DNA of 64,000 bases from Streptomyces sp. SID12488. Lineage in GTDB: Bacteria; Actinomycetota; Actinomycetes; Streptomycetales; Streptomycetaceae. The position numbers and the translations under genes were made by a program. Positions 1-9,774 of this stretch are shown here, piece after piece. Under the pieces are notes generated by a model. It ran no database searches. It worked only from the letters and a program-made list of their open reading frames with translations, and was not told the origin of the DNA. The stretch covers positions 124,001 to 188,000 of the forward strand of contig NZ_JAAGLT010000003.1 in NCBI RefSeq assembly GCF_010548275.1. Reading direction: 5' to 3'. Position 1 is the stretch's first letter. Each line of letters opens with the position of its first letter.

Positions 1-1408
1 GCAGCCCCGCCCGCTCACTCACGCCCACGCCTACCCCGAGGACCAGCCCCCGCCGGCCGACCGTGCCTCCGGCCAGCCGCCGGGCGGTTGGGACGACAGG
101 GCCGTCGCCGATGCCCCCAGGCGTGGGCCCGCCACCGCGCTGGCCGCCGAGCGGGCGCGGCAGGCCCGGATGTCTGTCGTCGGGGCGGTGACCGAGCGTT
201 GGGCACCCGAGCAGGCCGGGCCCGTGCACGAGAACTGGCAGCTGGCCGCGCCGATCGGTCCCGCGACCGACCTGTGGGCGCTCGGCGCGCTGCTCTTCAG
301 GGCCGTGCAGGGGCATGCGCCCTACCCCGAGGAGTCGACGGCCGAGCTGGTGCAGCTGGTGTGTGCCGAGCCGCCCGCCTTCGCGGAGGAGTGCGGGCCG
401 CTCAGGCCCGTCGTGGAGTCGCTGCTGCGCCAGGACCCCACCGAGCGGCTCGACTTCGAGGAGCTGAACGGCTGGCTGCGCTCACTCGTCCGGTCGGCCC
501 CGGAGCCGGAGGCCGGTGCGCATGTCATCGCCGCGCCGCCCACCGATCCGCGCCGGCTGCCGATCGTGCGGCGCCGGGGCGAGCTGGTGCGCAGGCGCCG
601 GGCAGGGCTGCCCGCGACCGGTCGGCACAAGCGGGCCAGGCAGGAGCAGCGGGCGCCACGCAAGCTGGGCCGCAACCTGCTCCTCCTGATACTGCTCGTG
701 CTGGCCGCGGCGATCGCGTACGCCATGTTCTTCATGCCGAAGGCGGGCAGTGACGGAGCGCAGGACGGGGAGCGGACCGGTTCCGGCGGAGAGGTGAGCG
801 CGGCGCCGGAGCAGTCGGCCGACACCCCGGACTCGAGCAGTGAACCGCGGCCCGAGCAGACCTCGCCCGGCGGTGGAAAGGACAACAGCGCCTCCCCGTC
901 GGCCAATTCGTCCTCGTCCTCGTCCGAGACGCCGCCGGCCGACGGCCCCGATGCCGCCGCCGGCTTCACCGTGCGCACCGACCCTGCGGGCTTCCGCGTC
1001 GCCGTCGCCGACGGCTGGGACCGGGCGGGCAAGAACGGGCGCGGCCAAGTCGTGTACTCGCACGGCTCGTTCCAGCTCATCGTCGTACCGGGCCGGGACA
1101 CCACCAAGGCGTACGGCGCGGATCCGATGGCGTACCAGCGGGAGCGGGAGTACGAGTTGCAGCCGTTCCGCGACTCGACCTGGGCCACGTCCAGCGGGAT
1201 GCGGACCATCGAGGTGGGCGGACGGACCATGGCCGAGGGGCAGTTCACCTGGCAGAACAGCTCCGGCAGCGAGGTGTTCGTACGCAATCTCGCGATAGTC
1301 GTCGGTGGCCGGTACCACGTGGTCCAGGTGCGCGGGCCGGAGGCCGAGCGGGACGAGGTGACCCGTCTGTACGAGCAGGCGGCGGCGACCTATCAGCCCA
1401 CCGGCTGA
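1..1408 (+). CDS. Transmembrane Ser/Thr protein kinase, 5' truncated by window edge
   Basis: The frame is open from base 2 with no stop before 1408, so the start lies upstream of the window. The visible 468 residues begin late in the kinase domain: an APE-type motif (WAPEQ, near base 200), then the conserved DLWALGALL helix of the C-lobe and the RxDPxxR motif. One transmembrane segment follows (about bases 670-735, LLLLILLVLAAAIAYAMFF), then a Ser/Pro-rich linker and an extracellular domain (about 960-1405) containing DPAGF and DGW. The ATP-binding loop and HRD motif are outside the window. The extracellular domain resembles those of the next two kinases, so these look like duplicated receptor kinases. 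The signal they sense cannot be read from sequence. Confidence 0.9.
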   Translation, partial: QPRPLTHAHAYPEDQPPPADRASGQPPGGWDDRAVADAPRRGPATALAAERARQARMSVVGAVTERWAPEQAGPVHENWQLAAPIGPATDLWALGALLFRAVQGHAPYPEESTAELVQLVCAEPPAFAEECGPLRPVVESLLRQDPTERLDFEELNGWLRSLVRSAPEPEAGAHVIAAPPTDPRRLPIVRRRGELVRRRRAGLPATGRHKRARQEQRAPRKLGRNLLLLILLVLAAAIAYAMFFMPKAGSDGAQDGERTGSGGEVSAAPEQSADTPDSSSEPRPEQTSPGGGKDNSASPSANSSSSSSETPPADGPDAAAGFTVRTDPAGFRVAVADGWDRAGKNGRGQVVYSHGSFQLIVVPGRDTTKAYGADPMAYQREREYELQPFRDSTWATSSGMRTIEVGGRTMAEGQFTWQNSSGSEVFVRNLAIVVGGRYHVVQVRGPEAERDEVTRLYEQAAATYQPTG

Positions 1409-1528
1409 CCTTGAGGTCCGGCCCGACGGGCAGAACCGTCACAGTGGTGTCCCCGTAGGGGCCCCTGCGGTTCCCTCAGATGTGGGCGCTCCTTAGTCTT
1501 GCCCCTGACAAGAACATTGCGGGGAAAC

Positions 1529-3196
1529 GTGAATCAGATGCAGGGTCAGCTCCTCGCGGGCCGCTACCGGCTCGTCGACGTCATCGGCAGCGGTGGCATG
1601 GGGCGGGTGTGGCGTGCGCACGACGAGCTGCTGCACCGTGCGGTCGCCATCAAAGAGCTGACGGCCGCGCTGTACGTGTCCGAGAGCGAACAGGCCGTCC
1701 TGCTCGCCCGTACCCGGGCCGAGGCGCGCGCGGCGGCGCGGATCAACCACTCCGCCGTCGTCACCCTGCACGATGTGCTCGACCACGACGGCCGGCCGTG
1801 GATCGTGATGGAACTCGTCGAGGGCAACTCGCTGGCCGACGAGGTCAAGGAGGCCGGACGCGTCGAGCCGCGCGAGGCCGCCCGGATCGGCCTGTGGGTG
1901 CTGCGCGCGCTGACCGCCGCGCACGCCGCCGGCGTACTGCACCGCGACGTCAAACCCGGCAACGTCCTTCTCTCCCAGGACGGCCGCGTCCTGCTCACCG
2001 ACTTCGGGATAGCCCAGGTCGAGGGGGACACGACCATCACCCGGACGGGAGAGATCGTCGGGTCGGTCGACTACCTCGCTCCGGAACGGCTGCGCGGCGA
2101 GGATCCCGGACCGTCCTCCGACCTGTGGGCGCTCGGCGCCACGCTGTACACGGCCGTCGAGGGCCGGTCACCGTTCCGCCGCACCTCCCCGCTGACCACC
2201 ATGCAGGCGGTTGTCGAGGACGAGCCCGCCGAGGCTCGGTACGCCGGTCCACTCGGGCCTGTGATCACAGCCCTGCTCCTCAAGGATCCCGCCGTACGGC
2301 CCGGAGCGGCCGAGGCCGAGCAGATGCTCGCGGAGGCGGCGGAGGGGCGACGGCCCCGCGTGGCCCAGCAGTTCGTGCCGACACAGCACGTCGGGTCGGT
2401 GCGGGTACCCGCGGAGGGAGAGGTCGGGACCTTCCGGATAGGCGGGGCGCCAGCGCCAGCGTCAGCGGCAAGGGCAGTCGGTTCCGACACGCCGCAGCAG
2501 GGGGTTGTCGTCGGTCCTCCCGCCCCGGGCCGGCCGCGGCGCCGGGGTCGCACGATCGCCCTTGTCGCCGCGCTGGTCGTGCTCGTCGGCGGGGGCGGAG
2601 TGGTGGCGCTGCACCAGTGGAACCAGAGGGCGTGGGACGCCGGTTCCGCGTCCTCGGCCGCTCCGTCCGACAGCGCCTCTGCCTCTGCCTCCACGTCTGC
2701 CTCCGCCTCTGCCACTCCTTCCGCCTCTGCCCCCTCCGTGGTGAAGGGCTGGGTGCGGGTCGACGATCCGGCCGGTTTCAGCCTTCCGCTGCCCGAGGGG
2801 TGGACGCGGAAGGAGGAGAACGGGCAGATCGACTACTCGCCCGACGGCGGCGAGCACTTCCTGCGTATCGCCATCGACGAGTCCCCGGACTTTGACGACT
2901 CCTACCTCCACCAGCTCGACCTGGAACAGCAGCTCAAGCGGCTCAGCGAGTACCGGAGGGTGAGCCTGGAGTCGAACGTCTACCGCGACCGAAAGGGCGC
3001 GCTCTGGGACTTCACCTGGACCGCCCTGGCCAAGGACTCGGAGTTCCCGGGGCCCCGGCGGGCCATCGAGCAGGCGTATCTCGGCCGGGACGGAGCCGAG
3101 TACGTGATCTACATGTCCGCTCCGGCGGCCGACTGGGCGACCGCGAGGGAGCAGTTCACAGCGGTGCTGCGAGGGTGGCGGCCAGGCTCCGGCTGA
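1529..3196 (+). CDS. Transmembrane Ser/Thr protein kinase (PknB-like)
   Basis: Complete kinase of about 555 residues. It has the glycine loop GSGGMGRVW near residue 20, the VAIKEL lysine, the catalytic HRDVKPGN motif near residue 138, DFG near 158 and an APE-type motif. A single transmembrane helix lies near residues 343-361. The extracellular part starts with a long Ser/Ala repeat linker and continues as a roughly 140-residue domain with DPAGF and EGW motifs shared with the neighbouring kinases. GTG 1529 and ATG 1538 are both plausible starts; GGGGA at 1521-1525 is the only nearby purine stretch, and TTG 1499 is less likely. Same-strand tandem arrangement with the kinases on either side suggests duplication. 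Confidence 0.93.
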   Translation: MNQMQGQLLAGRYRLVDVIGSGGMGRVWRAHDELLHRAVAIKELTAALYVSESEQAVLLARTRAEARAAARINHSAVVTLHDVLDHDGRPWIVMELVEGNSLADEVKEAGRVEPREAARIGLWVLRALTAAHAAGVLHRDVKPGNVLLSQDGRVLLTDFGIAQVEGDTTITRTGEIVGSVDYLAPERLRGEDPGPSSDLWALGATLYTAVEGRSPFRRTSPLTTMQAVVEDEPAEARYAGPLGPVITALLLKDPAVRPGAAEAEQMLAEAAEGRRPRVAQQFVPTQHVGSVRVPAEGEVGTFRIGGAPAPASAARAVGSDTPQQGVVVGPPAPGRPRRRGRTIALVAALVVLVGGGGVVALHQWNQRAWDAGSASSAAPSDSASASASTSASASATPSASAPSVVKGWVRVDDPAGFSLPLPEGWTRKEENGQIDYSPDGGEHFLRIAIDESPDFDDSYLHQLDLEQQLKRLSEYRRVSLESNVYRDRKGALWDFTWTALAKDSEFPGPRRAIEQAYLGRDGAEYVIYMSAPAADWATAREQFTAVLRGWRPGSG

Positions 3197-3282
3197 CTGC
3201 GCACCCGCGCCCTGCGGGCCTTGTACGGCGGTTGTCGGTCATCCGCTGTTCACCGTCCCGGAGTCCCGTTCTCCGGTGCGGC

Positions 3283-5058
3283 ATGATGAGGCTCATGGGG
3301 ACAGAGGGGGAGAGCTTCCGACTGATCGCCGGGCGGTACCGCCTGGAGGCGAGGCTCGGCCGGGGCGGTATGGGTGTCGTCTGGCGGGCGACCGACCAAC
3401 TGCTCGAACGGCAGGTCGCGGTCAAGGAGCTGACGCCGGACACCTCCCTCGCGACGGACGAGGCCCGGCTGCGGCGCGACCGCACCCTGCGTGAGGCGCG
3501 CGCGGTCGCCCAGTTGCACCACCCGCACATCATCGTCGTGCACGACATCGTCGAGGACGACGAACGCCCTTACATCGTCATGGAGTTGATCGACGGCGGC
3601 TCGCTCGCCGACCGGATCTCCCAGCGCGGCCCCGTCGACGCCGACGAGGCCGCCCGGATCGGCATCGCCCTGCTCGGTGCCCTGGGCACGGCCCATGCCG
3701 CCGGTGTCCTGCACCGGGACGTCAAGCCCGCGAACGTGCTCCTCGAGGACGGCACCGACCGGATCGTCCTCACCGACTTCGGTATCGCCCAGGTCGCGGG
3801 CGCGACCACGCTCACCGAGAGCGGCTCGTTCGTCGGCTCGCCCGAGTACACCGCGCCCGAGCGGATGTCCGGGGTCAGGACCGGGCCGGAGTCCGACCTG
3901 TGGTCGCTCGGCGCGCTGCTCTGCACGGCCCTGAGCGGCGAATCACCCTTCCGCCGCGACTCGTTGGGCGGCATTCTGCACGCCGTCGTGATCGACGAGG
4001 TCCGGCCACCGGCGCAGGCCGCGCCGCTCCTGCCCGTCGTGCGGGGCCTCCTCGAACGCGATCCGGAGCGGCGCCTCGACGCGGTGGAGGCGGAACGGAT
4101 GCTGCGGGCGTACCGGGCGACCGGGCGTACGCCGAGACTGTCGGCCGCGTACACGCCGGGCCGGCGGCAGACCCAGCGGCGCGAGGAATCCGGCGGCCGG
4201 GTGTCGACGCCGACGGTCTCTCTCCGTAAGCCTTCCTCCCGTACGGCCTCCTCCCGTACGTCGGAGCAGCCGCCGCGCCCCTCGGGACGGGCCGTGCTCA
4301 TCGCCGCGGTGCTGGTCGCGGCGCTGGCCGGGGCGGGGGTGTCCGCGGCGGCACTGCTGATGAACTCGGGGGACGACGGGGACGGCACACCGAAGAACCC
4401 GGCGACAGCGGCGCAGACGGTGTCGGGAGCGACGGAGGTGTCCCCCAGCGGGACGGGGGTGGCGCCCGGTACGGCAGAGGGGTCGCCCGGTGCGACGGAG
4501 GGATCGCCGGGTACGGCAGAGGGGTCGCCCGGTGCGACGGAGGGATCGCCGGGTACGGCCGGGCCGTCCCCGTCGTCCTCGTCCCCTACCTCCCCGTCCC
4601 CTTCCTCTCCGACCGCTCCCTCCGGCTACCGCGTCGCCCACGACCCCCGCGGGTTCTCACTCGCGGTCCCGGACGGCTTCACGCGTTCCGAGCAGAAGGA
4701 GCGTGTCTTCTATCTGTCGCCGGGGGAGACCTTCCGCCTGGGGATCAAGGTTCTCGCCCCTCAACCGGGCGGCCCGCTCGCGGTGATGGAGCGGGCGGAC
4801 GCCAACGGGGCCTCCGCCAACCCGGGTTACCGCGACGGGCGGGTCACCGAGACCTTGCACGCCCAACAGGCCGCCGCGCTGTGGGAGTTCACATGGGACG
4901 GCTTCAGCGCGGCCGAGGGGCCACGGCACACCTACGACCTGTGCTGGGAGGAGGGCGGGCGGACGTACGACGTGTGGGTGTCGGCGCCCGTCGGCAAGGT
5001 GCGGGAGGCGAAGGAGTATTTCGATGTCGCCCTGGACACCTTCGTCACGGGTGACTGA
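3283..5058 (+). CDS. Transmembrane Ser/Thr protein kinase (PknB-like)
   Basis: Kinase of about 591 residues. Glycine loop GRGGMGVVW, invariant lysine in VAVKEL, HRDVKPAN near residue 144 and DFG near 165 are all present, so it should be catalytically active. A transmembrane helix sits near residues 336-356. The extracellular linker contains a GSPGATE/GSPGTAE repeat coded by two exact 42-bp DNA copies (4468-4551). It ends in a DPRGF..PDGF domain similar to those of the two kinases upstream. Starts at 3283, 3286 or 3295 are all possible; GAGG at 3288-3291 would serve only the last, at short spacing. The gene converges on the minus-strand gene ending at 5102. Confidence 0.93.
   Translation: MMRLMGTEGESFRLIAGRYRLEARLGRGGMGVVWRATDQLLERQVAVKELTPDTSLATDEARLRRDRTLREARAVAQLHHPHIIVVHDIVEDDERPYIVMELIDGGSLADRISQRGPVDADEAARIGIALLGALGTAHAAGVLHRDVKPANVLLEDGTDRIVLTDFGIAQVAGATTLTESGSFVGSPEYTAPERMSGVRTGPESDLWSLGALLCTALSGESPFRRDSLGGILHAVVIDEVRPPAQAAPLLPVVRGLLERDPERRLDAVEAERMLRAYRATGRTPRLSAAYTPGRRQTQRREESGGRVSTPTVSLRKPSSRTASSRTSEQPPRPSGRAVLIAAVLVAALAGAGVSAAALLMNSGDDGDGTPKNPATAAQTVSGATEVSPSGTGVAPGTAEGSPGATEGSPGTAEGSPGATEGSPGTAGPSPSSSSPTSPSPSSPTAPSGYRVAHDPRGFSLAVPDGFTRSEQKERVFYLSPGETFRLGIKVLAPQPGGPLAVMERADANGASANPGYRDGRVTETLHAQQAAALWEFTWDGFSAAEGPRHTYDLCWEEGGRTYDVWVSAPVGKVREAKEYFDVALDTFVTGD
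4468..4551 (+). repeat. Two tandem 42-bp repeats in kinase extracellular linker
   Basis: Copies at 4468-4509 and 4510-4551 are identical, and a partial third copy starts at 4552. They encode a 14-residue Gly/Ser/Thr/Glu unit between the membrane helix and the extracellular domain, so copy number would change only the length of the stalk. Confidence 0.9.
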
Positions 5059-5101
5059 CCGGAAAGCGACGGAAGCGGCGGATAGCTACCAGGCGGTCAT
5101 C

Positions 5102-6067
5102 TCAGAAACGGGCAGCCGCCCTGACAAGTCCCCTTTTCCCGGTGCTGCCCACCCGTAGGGCGAACCCGCCGCCGGGACGGGAAACCGCCTTCGCGTGCCA
5201 AAGCCCGCTCCGGCGCCACCACTTGGCCGACCCCAGCCCCTTCGGTAGCTGCGGCAAAGGCAACACCCTTTCCCCGAGCCGGAGTTCGCCGCTCCACACA
5301 CCCGGACCGAGCTCGGTGACGGGCACGGAGACGGTGAACTGCTCGCCGTGCGGGGGCCGTACGGCGGTGAAGACCGCGGTGGCGTCGCCCGGCTCCTTCT
5401 CGTTGCGCAGGTGCACGGTCAGCGCCCCGCGTGGGCACGCGCCGAGCGTGCAGCGGCCGGTGATCAGCAGCTCGGTGGGCCGGCCCGCGTGCCAGCGGAT
5501 GCCCCCGAACGTGATCCGCTTCAGCACCGGGTGCTTCCGCTCGCCGAGGTCGATCGTGTAGTTGCCGTACGGGACGGTGGTGTAGAGGGTGACGGTACGC
5601 CGACCGCGTACGGTCTCCGTGATCCGTACGTCGGGACGGTCGGGCAGCCGGTCGGCCCGGCTGCTGCCTATGCGCACCTCACGCGTGAGCCCCTGGGCGC
5701 CGACGGCCAGGGAGATGTCCCACAGCCCGTCGTCGAGGGGCGATCCGCCGGCGACGGAGTCGATGTCGAAAGCGGCCTCGAACCCGGCCTTCTCGTACGA
5801 GTACCGCCCCTCGTCCTCTTCGCCCTCCTCGGCGCCGACGCACGGGGACGCTGTGTGGGTGACGGGCAGTCGGTACTCGGTTCCCGACTCCCGCTCACGC
5901 AGGACGAGTTCGGTGGTGACGTCGTACGTCTCGACCTGGTGCAGATACGCGTACCCGGCCAACCGCACCCGGGTGCCCCGCAGTTCGGCGCGCGAGACGT
6001 GATGACGTATCTCTGCCCCTATCTCTGTCTCCTGCTGTCTCAGAGAATTGGTTTCGGGCACGGTCAT
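5102..6067 (-). CDS. Conserved hypothetical protein, probable beta-sandwich domain
   Basis: About 321 residues, no signal peptide or membrane segment, rich in alternating hydrophobic/charged stretches that suggest beta strands. I recognise no catalytic motif. The sequence reminds me of the beta-rich modules found in Streptomyces TagF-like/CDP-glycerol glycerophosphotransferase proteins, but this is an impression only and no transferase domain is present. ATG 6067 is chosen because GGAG lies 9 bases upstream; an upstream TTG at 6082 is less likely. It is transcribed divergently from the lipid-kinase-like gene (6287) and converges on the third kinase. Confidence 0.75.
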   Translation of the reverse strand: MTVPETNSLRQQETEIGAEIRHHVSRAELRGTRVRLAGYAYLHQVETYDVTTELVLRERESGTEYRLPVTHTASPCVGAEEGEEDEGRYSYEKAGFEAAFDIDSVAGGSPLDDGLWDISLAVGAQGLTREVRIGSSRADRLPDRPDVRITETVRGRRTVTLYTTVPYGNYTIDLGERKHPVLKRITFGGIRWHAGRPTELLITGRCTLGACPRGALTVHLRNEKEPGDATAVFTAVRPPHGEQFTVSVPVTELGPGVWSGELRLGERVLPLPQLPKGLGSAKWWRRSGLWHAKAVSRPGGGFALRVGSTGKRGLVRAAARF

Positions 6068-6286
6068 CGTCACGTTCTCCAAACAGTGCGAAGTGTGAAG
6101 TGCGAATGCGCGCGCCGATATCGGGTGTGCGTGGCGACTGGCTCGTGAAGATACCGTGACCTGATCGTGTCTTCAAGGTAAGAGCGTCGTGATCATCCTG
6201 CTCAGCGAGGTGAACCGGGTCACCCTTGAATCCGCTTTGTATCGGCCTGTGAGCAGGCTGAATACGAACTCTGCTAGAACGTCGAC

Positions 6287-7780
6287 ATGGACATCGGTAC
6301 CGGCGTGGACAACGAGCTGTTCGGGCGTGCGCATGCCCGGCAGCGCTGGGCGGCGCGCGCTGCGCTCGGAGCCGCCGGGCTGGCCGTGCTGCTGCCGATC
6401 GGCTACGCGGGCATGGGCAGTCTGCTGCTCGCGGTGGTCGGCGTGGGCGGGGCCGTGCTCACCGCCTCCGGCCTGTGGTGGGCGCTCGCCCGGCGCGGCC
6501 TTGTGCGGGGCGTGGGGGCGGTGCTCGCCGTGGTCACCCCCATCGCTGTCGTAGTCCTCTTCGCCGCCGCCAACCTGCTGGGGCCGGCCATCGCCTCCCT
6601 CGGCCTGTGGGGCGCCGCCGTCTGGGCCGGGAAATTCGCGCTGAGCAGCACCAGGTCCCATGTCGTGCCGGTCCTCGAGTACGAGTCGCCCGCGCCTCTG
6701 CGGCCCTTCCTGCTCATGAACCCGCGTTCCGGTGACGGAAAGGTCGAGCGCTTCCGACTGCGCGAGAAGGCGGAACTGCTCGGTGCCCGTGTGTACCTGC
6801 TCGACACCGACAAGGCCGAGCCCGAGGACGTCGTCGCCCTGGCCCGGGAGGCGGTCGCGGCGGGCGCGGATCTCCTCGGCGTGGCCGGAGGCGACGGCAC
6901 CCAGGCCCTCGTCGCGGGCGTCGCCGTCGAACACGGCCTGCCCTTCCTGGTCGTGTCCGCCGGTACGCGCAACCACTTCGCCATGGACCTCGGCCTCGAC
7001 CGCGACGACCCGGCGACCTGCCTCGACGCCCTCACGGACGCGGGCGGGGTGGAGCTGAAGGTGGACCTGGGGTTCATCGACAGCGGCGCCGACAGCGCGG
7101 ACTGCGGCGGTACGGCGGACAGCCGCCCCTTCGTCAACAACGCCTCCTTCGGCGCGTACGCCTCGATCGTGCAGAGCCCCGCCTACCGCGACGACAAGGT
7201 CGGCACCACGCTGGGGCTGCTGCCCGAGCTGCTCACGTTCGAACGCGGCCCGACGCTGACCGCCCGGGCCTACCCCCAGGGGCGGACGCAGCCGGGGGAG
7301 ACGGTCATCCACGCGCCGCAGGCCGTGCTGGTCAGCAACAACCCTTACCGCATGGACGATCTCGCCGGCCTCGGCCGCCGCGAACGCCTGGACGCCGGTC
7401 TCCTCGGCGTGCTCGGCATCAAGGTCGAGGACGCGGCCCAGGCCGCCGAACTGCTGCTCGGCCGGTACGCCACCGGCATGACCGTCGTCACCGCCCACGA
7501 GGTCGTCGTCGACGCCGACCTGCCCGAGATCGAGGTGGGCCTCGACGGCGAGGCACTCGTCCTGCCCACCCCCGTTCGCTGTCGCGTCCAACCGCGCGCC
7601 CTGCGCGTCCGCGTCCCCCGCGACCGGCCCGGTGTGCCGGCCCCGACGCCCCCCATGGACTGGCGGCGGCTGCGCAAGCTGGCGGCGACGGTCGGACGTA
7701 CGGCACTGCCCCGCCGTACGACGGACGCCCTGAACCGGCGTCGACAAGCGTCGGGCCCGCAGGGTAGGGATGGGACATGA
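6287..7780 (+). CDS. Diacylglycerol/lipid kinase family protein with N-terminal membrane region
   Basis: About 497 residues. The N-terminal 120 residues hold about four hydrophobic segments. The DAGK catalytic domain follows, with NPRSGDGK near residue 145 and the nucleotide-binding GGDGT motif near residue 201, plus a later GTRNHFA motif typical of the YegS/DgkB/LCB5 family. Expected role: ATP-dependent phosphorylation of a lipid such as diacylglycerol at the membrane; the true substrate is unknown. No Shine-Dalgarno is seen; TAGAAC at 6273-6278 is followed by only six bases before ATG 6287, so the mRNA may be leaderless. Its TGA overlaps the ATG of the next kinase (ATGA), which implies translational coupling. 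Confidence 0.9.
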   Translation: MDIGTGVDNELFGRAHARQRWAARAALGAAGLAVLLPIGYAGMGSLLLAVVGVGGAVLTASGLWWALARRGLVRGVGAVLAVVTPIAVVVLFAAANLLGPAIASLGLWGAAVWAGKFALSSTRSHVVPVLEYESPAPLRPFLLMNPRSGDGKVERFRLREKAELLGARVYLLDTDKAEPEDVVALAREAVAAGADLLGVAGGDGTQALVAGVAVEHGLPFLVVSAGTRNHFAMDLGLDRDDPATCLDALTDAGGVELKVDLGFIDSGADSADCGGTADSRPFVNNASFGAYASIVQSPAYRDDKVGTTLGLLPELLTFERGPTLTARAYPQGRTQPGETVIHAPQAVLVSNNPYRMDDLAGLGRRERLDAGLLGVLGIKVEDAAQAAELLLGRYATGMTVVTAHEVVVDADLPEIEVGLDGEALVLPTPVRCRVQPRALRVRVPRDRPGVPAPTPPMDWRRLRKLAATVGRTALPRRTTDALNRRRQASGPQGRDGT

Positions 7781-9561
7781 GCAACGGCGGGGACGGCGGC
7801 GCGCACCAGGGTGGGGGGAACCGGAACGGGGGCGGCAAAGGTGACGAGGGGCGGCTGGTCGGTGGCCGGTACCGGCTGACCGAACGCATCGGCTCCGGCG
7901 GCATGGGCACCGTGTGGCGGGCCCAGGACGAACTCGTCGAGCGTGAGGTCGCCGTCAAGCAGCCGAGGCTGCCCGGGGACCCGCAGGACGCCGCCCACCA
8001 GCGGATCGCCCACCGTCTCCACCGGGAGGCGCGGGCCGCCGCGCGCGTCGACCATCCCTCGGCCGTCTCCGTCCACGATGTCGTCGTCGAGGACGGACTC
8101 CCCTGGATCGTCATGGAGTTGGTGCGCGGCGAGTCGCTGCACGAGGTGCTCCAGCGCGGCGCCCTCAAGCCCGCCGAGTCCGCGCGCATCGGCCTCGCGG
8201 TGGTCGGCGCGCTGCGCGCCGCGCACTCGGTCGGGATCGTCCACCGGGACGTGAAACCCGCCAACGTGCTGCTCGGGCAGCACGGCCGGGTCGTCCTCAC
8301 CGACTTCGGCATCGCCCACATCATGGGCGAGGAATCCCTCACGATGAGCGGGGAGTTCGTCGGCTCCCTCGAGTTCATCGCACCCGAGCGCATGTCCGGC
8401 CGGGGCGCCGGACCGCCCTCCGACCTGTGGTCGCTCGGCGTACTCCTGTACGCGGCCGTCGAGGGCTGGTCCCCCTTCCGCCGTACGACCCTGGAGTCCA
8501 CGCTCGCCGCGATTCTCGCCGCAGAACCGGTCAACCCCCAACAGGCGGGCCCGCTCGGCCCGTTGCTGGTACGGATGCTGGCGAAGGACCCCGCTGAGCG
8601 CCCCGACGCGGACGAGGTCAGCGCGGCCCTGGAAGCGGTCTCCAAGGGCTGGCCGCTCCCGAAGGCGCCGGAGCGCGTCGAGTTGACGAAGGCTCAGGAG
8701 CCCTCCGGGATAAGGGAGTTCGCGGACGACGCGGGCACGGTTCGACTGAAGGCCGAGGGCGAGACTCCCAAGTCCGCGCCGGTCTCCGGAGCCGTACCCG
8801 GATCAGGCTCCGGCTCCGAGACGGCCGTACCCGGCGCATCGGCACCCGAGGCCCCCGTACCGGTCCCTGTGCCCAGGCCTTCGCCCGAGACGCGCGCCGC
8901 CTCGCTGCCCGCCCCGAAGCCGGCGCGTCTCCGCCGTCCCCTGCGTGTGGCCCTCGCGGTCCTGGCCGGTGCCGTCGTGCTCGTGGCCGTGGGCATGGTG
9001 TTCGCGGGGACGGTCGTCGAGACCAGCGGTGAGGACACGGCGGTCGCGGTGGAGGAGCCGCGTGGCACCCCGGACGTCGAGCCTTCGGGGGTCCTCCCCA
9101 CCCTCGACAACTGGTTGGCCAACGACGAGAAGGACCTGAAGGCGGTCCTCGCCCTGCCCCGCCAGTACGTCCGTTTCCACCAGCAGGGCGACGCCGCCGA
9201 CCAGCCCCGGATGGCGATCTACGACAACGACGAGGCCATCCAGGTCCGCCTCACCCTGTGGGACAAGGCGCCCCGCTCGCCCCTGGGCCAGGCGAAGAAG
9301 GCGGCCGAGATCTGGTCGGGGTACGGCCAGTCGACCACCCGATACACCGACACGACCGTCGACGGCTACGAAGCCGTCCAGGCCGACACCGCGTACGACA
9401 CCGAGGGCAGGCTCGTCCGGGTCATGCAGGTGGAGATCCTGGCCGACGACGGCAGGCTGTACGAGCTGCGCGTCGACATGCCCAAGGGGACGCCGGACGA
9501 GAAACGGGGGATGGACGTCTTCGAGGGGGCGCGCGACCGGCTCGAAATCGACAGGAAGTGA
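7777..9561 (+). CDS. Transmembrane Ser/Thr protein kinase coupled to lipid-kinase-like gene
   Basis: Kinase of 594 residues. After a Gly/Asn-rich N-terminus come the glycine loop GSGGMGTVW (near 37), VAVKQ lysine, HRDVKPAN (near 156), DFG (near 176) and APE-type motif. The transmembrane helix is near residues 388-410. The roughly 165-residue extracellular part begins with LDNWLANDEKDL and looks like a diverged relative of the other kinases' sensor domains. The start ATG overlaps the stop of the upstream lipid kinase by four bases, so the two are made together. A functional link between them is inference from this coupling. Confidence 0.94.
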   Translation: MSNGGDGGAHQGGGNRNGGGKGDEGRLVGGRYRLTERIGSGGMGTVWRAQDELVEREVAVKQPRLPGDPQDAAHQRIAHRLHREARAAARVDHPSAVSVHDVVVEDGLPWIVMELVRGESLHEVLQRGALKPAESARIGLAVVGALRAAHSVGIVHRDVKPANVLLGQHGRVVLTDFGIAHIMGEESLTMSGEFVGSLEFIAPERMSGRGAGPPSDLWSLGVLLYAAVEGWSPFRRTTLESTLAAILAAEPVNPQQAGPLGPLLVRMLAKDPAERPDADEVSAALEAVSKGWPLPKAPERVELTKAQEPSGIREFADDAGTVRLKAEGETPKSAPVSGAVPGSGSGSETAVPGASAPEAPVPVPVPRPSPETRAASLPAPKPARLRRPLRVALAVLAGAVVLVAVGMVFAGTVVETSGEDTAVAVEEPRGTPDVEPSGVLPTLDNWLANDEKDLKAVLALPRQYVRFHQQGDAADQPRMAIYDNDEAIQVRLTLWDKAPRSPLGQAKKAAEIWSGYGQSTTRYTDTTVDGYEAVQADTAYDTEGRLVRVMQVEILADDGRLYELRVDMPKGTPDEKRGMDVFEGARDRLEIDRK

Positions 9562-9774
9562 CTCCCGGTCGGCCACCTGCCGAGAAAAAGTGACGCAGGC
9601 CGCTGTCCCTGGCTGCCTTCGGCCGAGCGCGCGACACTCAACGCCCTGATCAGCGGATTCGTTGCCAGTACTCACTGGCGGCATGCCGCCGAAGGGCGGC
9701 ACCATGTGCGTACTCGGTGAATCCGGGTTACCCATGGGTACCCAAAGCCTCCGAGCCGTCATACCCTGCGGCTC

